Shown in pieces: positions 1 through 4,495 of a DNA stretch of 6,113 bases. A program made the position numbers and the translations under genes. Under the pieces are notes generated by a model, which saw nothing but the letters and a program-made list of their open reading frames with translations, did not search any database and was not told the origin of the DNA. The number at the start of each line of letters is the position of its first letter. The stretch's first letter is position 1. This DNA comes from Clostridiales bacterium (GTDB taxonomy: Bacteria; Bacillota; Clostridia; Christensenellales; Christensenellaceae): assembly GCA_019420265.1 (NCBI GenBank), contig JAHZHM010000077.1:1-6113 (forward strand), given 5' to 3'.

Positions 1-4
1 TTTT

Positions 5-547
5 TTATGCAACTACTTTGCGCAGCGGCTTCCAGATGGCCAGAGAAATGCTGTAATCCACCATGCTGTGCACCATAGTGCCCAGGCCGACCAGCAAAAT
101 GACGGAGATGAAAAAGCCCTTATCGTAGTAGCCGGCGGAAAGCCCTGTGCCCGTGAAATAGAAGGGGATGACGACGGCCACTTCGCCCAGCGCATGGATG
201 AGGGAAGTCAGCAGGCCAAAGGAAAACATCTTTTTGCCGGAGCCCAGCCACTCCCTGTTCTTTTTGAGCATGAAAGCGCCGATGGTTGCGAAAATAATCT
301 GGGAAAACGCCCGCATGACAACCACGATGGGGAACCCGCCCAGAAGGAAACCAAGCGTTGTGCCGAGCGTAACCGAAATGGCAACTGTGGGCGAGATGAA
401 CATTGCGACGAAAATTGCCACATGGCTGGCCAGCGTGAACGAGGCCGGCTCCAGCACAATTTTAATGGGAGAAAACATCGGGATGATGATGCCGATGGCG
501 CATAAGAGCCCTGCGAGAGTGATGGTGAGAAGTTTATTGTGTTTCAT
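5..547 (-). CDS. Putative ECF transporter S component (vitamin uptake, possibly NiaX-like)
   Basis: A complete 180-residue, very hydrophobic protein with a short basic N-terminus (MKHNK) and a basic end. Hydrophobic segments lie near residues 7-26, 42-51, 54-72, 73-94, 108-130 and 146-172, which fits the roughly 180-residue six-helix integral membrane S subunits of energy-coupling factor transporters. Such subunits bind a vitamin or similar substrate and share the EcfA/EcfA'/EcfT energising module, which is not encoded here. The stretch TLASHVAIFVAMFISP (38-53), followed by a Gly-rich helix (TLGTTLGFLLGG), resembles S components annotated as niacin-type, but the substrate assignment is from memory and weak. 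The ATG at 547 is the only reasonable start; the upstream purine run AGAAAGG sits about 14 nt away, longer than ideal. It stands alone and is divergent from dsdA. The TAA stop lies 4 bases from the window edge, so what follows is unseen. Confidence 0.6.
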   Translation of the reverse strand: MKHNKLLTITLAGLLCAIGIIIPMFSPIKIVLEPASFTLASHVAIFVAMFISPTVAISVTLGTTLGFLLGGFPIVVVMRAFSQIIFATIGAFMLKKNREWLGSGKKMFSFGLLTSLIHALGEVAVVIPFYFTGTGLSAGYYDKGFFISVILLVGLGTMVHSMVDYSISLAIWKPLRKVVA

Positions 548-610
548 AGATGGTATTTCAACCTTTCTATATATACTTAGATCATCATATCACTATGTTA
601 ATAAAATGTA

Positions 611-640
611 AATATATTTTAATATATTTTAGCGTGCCAA
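611..640 (-). promoter_or_regulatory. Predicted promoter of the ECF S-component gene
   Basis: On the minus strand TTGGCA (640-635) and TATATT (616-611) are separated by 18 bases, with an AT-rich spacer formed by a tandem AATATATTTT duplication (611-620 and 621-630). This is about 65 bases upstream of the ATG at 547, a normal leader length. No riboswitch fold or known vitamin-repressor operator was recognised. The call rests on motif matching alone. Confidence 0.45.
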
Positions 641-680
641 TATGCAGAGGCCGCTTTGCCTGGGCATTGCCATGCGGGTG

Positions 681-780
681 TGGTATAATGAACGCACGGC
701 CTAGGCGGAAGGGCGAGGGCCCTTCCGAGGCCTGAGCGTCATTGACGGCTACCGCCAGCGCACAACGCGCGCTAGCGACA
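681..780. repeat. 100-bp tandem repeat, copy 1
   Basis: This is the first unit of a head-to-tail array. It differs from copy 2 at only two positions (699 G versus 799 A; 735 A versus 835 G). It opens with TGGTATAATG, a match to an extended -10 element. A long hairpin follows: GGCCT (698-702) pairs with AGGCC (728-732), and CGGAAGGGC (706-714) pairs with GCCCTTCCG (719-727) around a GAGG loop, with a three-base AGG bulge at 703-705. Two smaller dyads follow: CGTC/GACG (737-740 and 744-747) and AGCGC/GCGCT (757-761 and 769-773). The period of 100 is not a multiple of three and no frame looks coding, so it is a non-coding element. Confidence 0.95.
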
Positions 781-880
781 TGGTATAATGAACGCACGAC
801 CTAGGCGGAAGGGCGAGGGCCCTTCCGAGGCCTGGGCGTCATTGACGGCTACCGCCAGCGCACAACGCGCGCTAGCGACA
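781..880. repeat. 100-bp tandem repeat, copy 2
   Basis: This unit directly abuts copy 1 and is 98 of 100 bases identical to it. The G-to-A change (799) breaks one pair of the outer five-base stem, while the inner nine-pair stem (806-814 with 819-827) is intact. The TGGTATAATG motif at 781-790 is unchanged. The near-identity points to a recent duplication or to continuing homogenisation. Confidence 0.95.
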
Positions 881-966
881 TGGTATAATGAACGCACGGC
901 CTAGGCGGAAAGGCTAAGGTCCCTCCGAAGTCTGAGCGTTCGCGGCCGTTATCGGCGCACGATGCA
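881..966. repeat. 100-bp tandem repeat, diverged copy 3
   Basis: The first 30 bases (881-910) are identical to copy 1, including TGGTATAATG and the left outer stem. Eight differences occur in the next 30 bases, and beyond about 940 the match becomes patchy with small gaps, fading out near 966 after a shared GCGCAC. The changes in the hairpin arms are not compensatory; two pairs of the inner stem are lost. This copy therefore looks older or less constrained than copies 1 and 2. The right-hand boundary is approximate. Confidence 0.8.
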
Positions 967-1371
967 TACCGATTGGTGCCATATATATTGTAGAAATGGA
1001 AGATTTCAACCCAAGCTCGGATAGGCTAAGCGGGATATTGCTGCGTTTTTCACCAGAAAATAAACATTCAGATTGCCCGGGTGCGGCAATCCGAGCGATT
1101 CGCAAGGAAAAATTCTATAAAGTTCCAGAATCGCAGGGGCACTTGGGCACGGCATCCAAAGGGAAAGTGGGCACTTGCTCTGCTCAAAAGATTGGTGCAT
1201 CGGTTGAAGCTGGGTATTGGCGCCCAAAGCGCGCGGGGCTTGCTTTGCCAAGAAGGGTTTGGAGGCGGTAAGCGCCGCAGAGCAGGCTATGCAGGAAGAA
1301 AGGAAGCGCAAGCGGGACGAGGTTTGAGCTTGCCTTATGCCGCGCCGCGGCTTAGTGAAAGGAGAAGTGAG
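967..1371. other. Unassigned 405-base stretch upstream of dsdA; possible gene relic or long leader
   Basis: No gene, RNA or known regulatory element was recognised. An open frame runs from ATG 996 to TAA 1271 (91 codons) without a credible ribosome binding site or recognisable domain. In another frame, the codons ending at TGA 1325-1327 give a tail that looks helical and charged (AKKGLEAVSAAEQAM, then QEERKRKRDEV). Coding-like fragments in different frames are what a frameshifted relic would give, but they could be chance in GC-rich DNA. A nine-base direct repeat, GGGCACTTG, occurs at 1137-1145 and 1169-1177. No consensus promoter for dsdA was found; TATAAA at 1116-1121 has no good -35. T-box hallmarks were looked for and not seen. 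Confidence 0.4.
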
Positions 1372-2622
1372 ATGGAAGACGTTTTGCTGCAAAAGATCAA
1401 AAATCAGGAAGAACTTTTTTGGGAGAATCCCGAGGAACAGCCCTTTTCGCAGGCGGAGCAGACGGTAGATCCTGCGCTGATAGAGGATGCGGCGCGGCGG
1501 CTGGAGCGATTTGCGCCCTTTCTTGCCAAAGCGTTTCCTGAGACCGCGGCGCAAAACGGAATCATCGAATCCGCTCTGCGGGAGATCCCGAAAATGGGGC
1601 AGGGCATTGGCTGCCCGGGCAAATTGATGCTCAAAATGGATAGTCATCTGCCCATCTCGGGCTCGGTCAAAGCCCGGGGCGGCATCTATGAAGTGCTGCG
1701 CCATGCGGAGGATTTGGCGGTGCAGGCGGGCAAACTGCGGCTGGAGGATGATTATGCTATCCTGGCCGAGCCGGAATTTCGGTCTTTCTTCGGCCAGTTT
1801 TGTGTGCAGGTGGGATCGACGGGCAACCTTGGCATGAGCATTGGCATCATGAGCGCGGCGCTGGGGTTCCATACGATTGTGCATATGTCGGCAGACGCGA
1901 AGGAATGGAAAAAACAGTTGCTGCGCCAGCATGGCGTGCAGGTTTTGGAATATGCAGGAGATTACGGCTTGGCTGTGGCGCAGGGGAGAAAAAATTCAGA
2001 TGCAGATCCACACAGCTATTTCGTAGACGACGAGCACTCGCTGGATCTCTTTCTGGGCTATGCCGTGGCGGCCCAGAGGCTGAAAGCGCAGCTGGAGGCG
2101 CAGGAGATCCAAATCTCCCAGGAGCGCCCGCTGTTTGTCTATCTTCCCTGTGGAGTGGGCGGTGCGCCGGGCGGCATCTGCTATGGACTCAAGCAGATTT
2201 TTGGCGATGCGGTTCGCTGCTTCTTTATCGAGCCAACGGCCACGCCCTGCCTGCTGCTGGGGCTGGCGACGGGCAGGATGGAGCAGGCGGATATCCGCGA
2301 TTATGGCCTTTCGGGCAAAACACATGCGGATGGGCTGGCGGTTGGCCGGCCGTCTGGGCTGGTCTGCCGGGCTGTGCGGCAGTTGGTTTCGGGAATCTTT
2401 ACTGTGCGGGATGCGCAGCTCTACGACGATTTGCGCCTGCTCGGCCAGATGGAGGATATTTTGCTGGAGCCCTCTGCCTGCGCGAGTTTTGCAGGGCCGC
2501 GCCGCATCGCGCAAACGCCCTTTGCAGAGCAGGCGAAGCATGCCGTGCATATCGCCTGGGCCACAGGCGGCAGCATGGTGCCGGAGGAGATTATGCAGCA
2601 GTATTTGCATACATTTTTATAA
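1372..2622 (+). CDS. dsdA: D-serine dehydratase (D-serine ammonia-lyase), PLP-dependent
   Basis: The 416-residue product is a fold-type II PLP enzyme that converts D-serine to pyruvate and ammonia in the cytoplasm. It closely follows the E. coli DsdA pattern. ERFAPFLAKAFPETAA lies at 45-60. The PLP-lysine motif is DSHLPISGSVKARGG, with K100 corresponding to Lys118 of E. coli. The glycine-rich phosphate-binding motif GSTGNLG is at 148-154, and a second Gly-rich loop, CGVGGAPGG, is at 260-268. DGLAVGR (320-326) and the C-terminal ATGGSMVPEE are also family signatures. The start is ATG 1372 because GGAG at 1361-1364 stands seven bases upstream; the frame stays open further upstream, but that sequence is basic and unlike DsdA. 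The protein is about 26 residues shorter than the E. coli enzyme, mostly at the N-terminus and just before the PLP-lysine motif, with no catalytic motif missing. No dsdC regulator or dsdX permease is visible. Likely role: detoxification or catabolism of D-serine. Confidence 0.95.
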   Translation: MEDVLLQKIKNQEELFWENPEEQPFSQAEQTVDPALIEDAARRLERFAPFLAKAFPETAAQNGIIESALREIPKMGQGIGCPGKLMLKMDSHLPISGSVKARGGIYEVLRHAEDLAVQAGKLRLEDDYAILAEPEFRSFFGQFCVQVGSTGNLGMSIGIMSAALGFHTIVHMSADAKEWKKQLLRQHGVQVLEYAGDYGLAVAQGRKNSDADPHSYFVDDEHSLDLFLGYAVAAQRLKAQLEAQEIQISQERPLFVYLPCGVGGAPGGICYGLKQIFGDAVRCFFIEPTATPCLLLGLATGRMEQADIRDYGLSGKTHADGLAVGRPSGLVCRAVRQLVSGIFTVRDAQLYDDLRLLGQMEDILLEPSACASFAGPRRIAQTPFAEQAKHAVHIAWATGGSMVPEEIMQQYLHTFL

Positions 2623-2636
2623 TCGCGAAAAGATGC

Positions 2637-2661
2637 CTTTCACCGCCCTTAGCGGTGAGGG
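2637..2661 (+). other. Stem-loop just downstream of dsdA
   Basis: CACCGC (2641-2646) pairs with GCGGTG (2652-2657) around a CCTTA loop. The stem extends by T-A, two G-T wobbles and C-G to ten pairs. It begins 15 bases after the dsdA stop. The following sequence has only a weak T run (TCTTTT at about 2671-2676), so it is a poor intrinsic terminator. It may protect the 3' end of the dsdA mRNA or act as a weak first terminator. Confidence 0.5.
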
Positions 2662-2722
2662 CACTTCAGATCTTTTGGTGGCAGAACCCAATTTTCCGCC
2701 GAAATCCGTGAAGAGAGAGCAT

Positions 2723-2779
2723 AAGCGGCATTTCCCAAAAAGCGAAGCCATTCGCAGGGAAGACCGCTTTTTTATTTTT
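2723..2779 (+). terminator. Rho-independent terminator of dsdA, composite stem
   Basis: Three stems nest within one structure: AAGCGG (2723-2728) with CCGCTT (2764-2769), TTCCC (2732-2736) with GGGAA (2757-2761), and GCGAA (2742-2746) with TTCGC (2751-2755) around GCCA. Small internal loops separate them. A T tract, six T then A then five T (2768-2779), follows directly. It works only in the plus direction and insulates dsdA from the perR promoter, whose -35 begins 22 bases later. Confidence 0.85.
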
Positions 2780-2801
2780 GCTAAAATAAAATAACTGGGG
2801 G

Positions 2802-2829
2802 TTGACAAGCCTCTTTTTTCTGTTATAAT
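2802..2829 (+). promoter_or_regulatory. Promoter of the perR-rbr operon
   Basis: TTGACA (2802-2807) and TATAAT (2824-2829) are both exact sigma-A consensus hexamers, separated by 16 bases. The predicted start near 2836 gives a leader of about 40 bases before the perR ATG. A promoter this strong suggests high expression once repression is relieved. Confidence 0.9.
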
Positions 2830-2837
2830 AAAAATAG

Positions 2838-2858
2838 AAATGATAATAATTATCGTTT
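2838..2858 (+). promoter_or_regulatory. Fur/PerR-family operator overlapping the transcription start
   Basis: The core GATAATAATTATC (2842-2854) is a perfect 6-1-6 palindrome. The dyad extends to ten pairs each side (2838-2858) with a single mismatch (T2841 against G2855). Over the 7-1-7 core it matches the Fur consensus TGATAATNATTATCA in all but the last base, and is further from the B. subtilis PerR box (TTATAATNATTATAA). It starts eight bases after the -10, so bound repressor would block initiation or promoter escape. Autoregulation by the gene just downstream is the simplest reading. Confidence 0.85.
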
Positions 2859-2874
2859 TTGAATGGAGAAATAG

Positions 2875-3264
2875 ATGAAATATTCCAAACAGCGCGAAAC
2901 CATTCGCTCGGCTGTGGAGAAAACGCGGCAGCACCCGACGGCGGATACCGTATATGAGTGGGTGCGCAAGGAAAATCCGAATATCAGCCTGGCGACGGTG
3001 TATCGCAACTTAAATGGCCTTGCCGAACACGGTGTGCTTCGAAAAATCCATGTGGCCACCGGCGCAGATCGCTTTGACGGGCAGCTGCATCGGCATAGTC
3101 ATCTGGTCTGCCGAAAGTGCCGGGAGATGATCGATTTGGCTCCCGAAACCATGGGCGACATTGCGGAGGAAATCCGCCGGGCCACGGGCTTTGAGACGGC
3201 GGAAGAAGAAATTGTCATTTATGGCATCTGTAAACAGTGCCTTGAAAAGCAAAAAGGAGAGTAG
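2875..3264 (+). CDS. perR: Fur-family transcriptional repressor, PerR-like peroxide sensor
   Basis: The 129-residue protein has an N-terminal winged helix (about 1-60; HPTADTVYEWV at 20-30 and SLATVYRNLNGL at 38-49) and a C-terminal dimerisation/metal domain. Residues matching the B. subtilis PerR regulatory metal site are all present: H20 (H37), D68 (D85), H74 and H76 (H91, H93), and D87 (D104), the Asp that marks PerR rather than Fur. The structural zinc site is complete: C79xxC82 and C119xxC122. In PerR, Fe-catalysed oxidation of the site histidines releases DNA. The N-terminus is about 17 residues shorter than in B. subtilis PerR, but the start is fixed by GGAG (2865-2868) six bases before ATG. 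The gene is followed by rubrerythrin after three bases, a known clostridial peroxide-defence pairing. The PerR-versus-Fur assignment rests on D87 and on context. Confidence 0.85.
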   Translation: MKYSKQRETIRSAVEKTRQHPTADTVYEWVRKENPNISLATVYRNLNGLAEHGVLRKIHVATGADRFDGQLHRHSHLVCRKCREMIDLAPETMGDIAEEIRRATGFETAEEEIVIYGICKQCLEKQKGE

Positions 3265-3267
3265 AAA

Positions 3268-3807
3268 ATGAAAGAACTGAAAGGAAGCAAAACCGAAGCG
3301 AATTTGATGGCAGCATTTGCAGGCGAATCCCAGGCGAGAAACAAATACACCTATTTCGCATCCAAGGCGAAAAAGGAAGGCTATAACCAGATTGCCGCGA
3401 TTTTTGAAGAGACGGCGAACAACGAGAAAGAGCATGCGAAAATCTGGTTCAAGCTGCTGGGCGGCATCGGGAGCACGGAGGAGAACCTCAAAGCTGCGGC
3501 TGCCGGCGAGAACTTCGAGTGGACCGAGATGTATGCGGATTTTGCCAAGACGGCAAAAGAGGAAGGCTTCGACAAGATCGCCTATCTGTTTGAGGCAGTA
3601 GGCAAAATCGAGAAGGAGCACGAGGAGCGCTACAACACGCTGCTCAAAAACTGCCAGGATAAGAAGGTCTTTGAGAAAGACGGCGTTGTCGTCTGGCAGT
3701 GCGCGAACTGCGGCCATCTCTATATCGGCGAGAAAGCGCCGGAAGTTTGCCCGGTTTGCGATCATCCCAGAGCCTATTTCGCAGTCAGAGCAGAGAACTG
3801 GAAATAG
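3268..3807 (+). CDS. rbr: Rubrerythrin (non-haem di-iron peroxide reductase)
   Basis: The 179-residue cytoplasmic protein reduces hydrogen peroxide to water in anaerobes, taking electrons from rubredoxin or NAD(P)H-linked partners. The N-terminal ferritin-like four-helix bundle (about 1-130) carries the di-iron ligands: E20, E53xxH56, E84xxE87 and E115xxH118. A rubredoxin-like domain follows (about 140-179), with C145xxC148 and C161xxC164 for one FeS4 centre and the typical HPRAYF end. The length matches classic rubrerythrin (about 190 in Desulfovibrio vulgaris), and no key residue is missing. Its Shine-Dalgarno, AAAGGAGA (3253-3260), lies in the last codons of perR, and only three bases separate the two genes, so they are co-transcribed and probably translationally coupled. 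The operator upstream of perR would control both. Confidence 0.96.
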   Translation: MKELKGSKTEANLMAAFAGESQARNKYTYFASKAKKEGYNQIAAIFEETANNEKEHAKIWFKLLGGIGSTEENLKAAAAGENFEWTEMYADFAKTAKEEGFDKIAYLFEAVGKIEKEHEERYNTLLKNCQDKKVFEKDGVVVWQCANCGHLYIGEKAPEVCPVCDHPRAYFAVRAENWK

Positions 3808-3823
3808 ATTTTTACAGAAAAAG

Positions 3824-3858
3824 AAAACCGCAGATGCGTTTGCACCTGCGGTTTTTTT
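3824..3858 (+). terminator. Rho-independent terminator of perR-rbr, probably bidirectional
   Basis: CCGCAG (3828-3833) pairs with CTGCGG (3846-3851). Inside it, TGC pairs with GCA around GTTT, and AAAA/TTTT extends the base. Seven T (3852-3858) follow on the plus strand. On the minus strand the same stem is followed by TTTTCTTTTT, so it can also stop the convergent feo operon. It begins 17 bases after the rubrerythrin stop. Confidence 0.9.
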
Positions 3859-3862
3859 ATGG

Positions 3863-3892
3863 AGGAGCAAATCATGGCACAAATTTGCTCCT
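3863..3892 (-). other. Ten-pair stem-loop at the end of the feo operon
   Basis: AGGAGCAAAT (3863-3872) pairs perfectly with ATTTGCTCCT (3883-3892) around a ten-base loop. On the minus strand the stem starts within the TAG stop of the regulator gene. No T run follows it directly, so termination is more likely at the next stem (3824-3858). It may stabilise the 3' end of the feo mRNA. Confidence 0.55.
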
Positions 3893-4289
3893 AAGAGGCA
3901 GGCTCGCTCGAGCCTGTTTCTTCCGTCAATTTTTCCAGAAAATCTGCCAAAGCGCGGCGGCAATCCGGGCAAAGCGCGCCCAGCAGCGCGATAGCGCTGT
4001 CCTCAGATTCTAGAAGAGAGAAGCCCAAACGGCGGTGAAAGAAGAACAAAAATGTTTCATATTCCGCCTTGTATTGCTGCAAAATGCCTTGCCCCTGTGC
4101 CGTCAGGCAGAGCAGAGCGCCTTCCTGCACGATGAGCCCCTGTTTCTTGAGCGACTCCATCATGCGGTGCACGCTGGGGCGCGTTACGCCCAGCATTGCG
4201 GCGATCTCTACTGCCCGGGCTCCGCCGTTTTCCTGGCAGAGCCGAGCGAGCGAGAAGAGATAGCGCAACCGCGCTCCTGGGAGCGTCAT
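3891..4289 (-). CDS. Small winged-helix regulator of the feo operon, DtxR/MntR-like
   Basis: The 132-residue protein has an N-terminal winged helix: VEIAAMLGVTRPSVHRMMES at 27-46 is the helix-turn-helix, with KKQGLI and a wing to about 65. A helical region (65-122) corresponds to a shortened DtxR-type dimerisation domain. The start is ATG 4289 because it overlaps the stop of the upstream Cys-rich gene as ATGA (4289-4286); the frame extends further to a GTG at 4370, but that part overlaps the upstream gene. No good Shine-Dalgarno precedes it, fitting translational coupling. By my alignment from memory, the MntR metal ligands (D8, E11, H77, E99, E102, H103) are not conserved. Instead there is a CPDC motif (C107, C110) plus C18 and C61. 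Position in the operon argues for feo control by iron or redox state. A MarR-type or FeoC-like regulator is an alternative. Confidence 0.65.
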   Translation of the reverse strand: MTLPGARLRYLFSLARLCQENGGARAVEIAAMLGVTRPSVHRMMESLKKQGLIVQEGALLCLTAQGQGILQQYKAEYETFLFFFHRRLGFSLLESEDSAIALLGALCPDCRRALADFLEKLTEETGSSEPAS

Positions 4290-4480
4290 GGCCTGGGCGG
4301 CGTTTTTTGCGCCTTGGGCGCGCCATGGCAGATGGCGCTGTTGGGGCAGGCAGAGCAGCCACAGGAGCACTTATGCTGCCTCTTTTGCCGCAGCAAATGC
4401 CGGATGATTAAGGCCAATATGCCGGCCAGAACAGCGCAGATACAGATGGTGCCAAGATTTGCCCGAAGCCATAGCAGCAT
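4286..4480 (-). CDS. FeoB-associated Cys-rich membrane protein
   Basis: The 64-residue peptide has one transmembrane helix (about 8-29), a basic stretch (RHLLRQKRQHK, 27-37) that should face the cytoplasm, and a Cys-rich tail: C38xC40xC42xxC45 then C51-H52. Two more cysteines, C13 and C15, lie in the membrane helix. This layout and its place directly after feoB match the small FeoB-associated Cys-rich family of Firmicutes, whose role is not firmly established; an iron-binding or FeoB accessory function is usually supposed. ATG 4480 is preferred because AAGGGAG stands eight bases upstream; a GTG at 4489 would add three residues but has its Shine-Dalgarno touching the start. It follows the feoB stop by 13 bases and overlaps the next gene by four. 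Confidence 0.85.
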   Translation of the reverse strand: MLLWLRANLGTICICAVLAGILALIIRHLLRQKRQHKCSCGCSACPNSAICHGAPKAQKTPPRP

Positions 4481-4488
4481 GAAAATCA

Positions 4489-4495
4489 CTCCCTT
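4489..4495 (-). promoter_or_regulatory. Ribosome binding site deciding the start of the Cys-rich peptide gene
   Basis: AAGGGAG on the minus strand (4495-4489) overlaps the last two bases of the feoB TAA stop. It lies eight bases before ATG 4480, an ideal distance, whereas the alternative GTG begins on its final G. This supports the 64-residue product and suggests coupling to feoB translation. Confidence 0.75.

Noticed and set aside
68..505. Plus-strand frame opposite the ECF S-component gene.
   Set aside because: The product is rich in His, Asp and Gly with no membrane or domain pattern; the minus-strand protein is clearly a membrane subunit.
585..797. Minus-strand 70-codon frame crossing the first repeat copies.
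   Set aside because: Its sequence is made from the repeat, shifts frame with the 100-bp period, and lacks a ribosome binding site.
681..966. CRISPR array.
   Set aside because: The units abut with no variable spacers, 100 bp is too long for a CRISPR repeat, and no cas genes are nearby.
996..1271. Open frame of 91 codons as a real gene.
   Set aside because: No ribosome binding site, no recognised domain, Arg-rich end. It is kept only as part of the possible relic.
1081..1371. In-frame N-terminal extension of dsdA by 97 codons.
   Set aside because: The extension is basic, low in hydrophobic pattern and unlike any DsdA N-terminus, while ATG 1372 has a well placed GGAG.
1006..1932. Minus-strand frame of 308 codons.
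   Set aside because: It lies largely opposite dsdA, whose motifs are unmistakable, and the product is compositionally odd. It is an antisense shadow in GC-rich DNA.
3010..3972. Minus-strand 320-codon frame across perR and rbr.
   Set aside because: It runs antisense to two well supported genes and through the terminator, and has no recognisable family motif.
4290..4370. Upstream GTG start (4370) for the small feo regulator.
   Set aside because: It would overlap most of the Cys-rich peptide gene, whereas ATG 4289 gives a classic ATGA coupling and a normal DtxR-like start.
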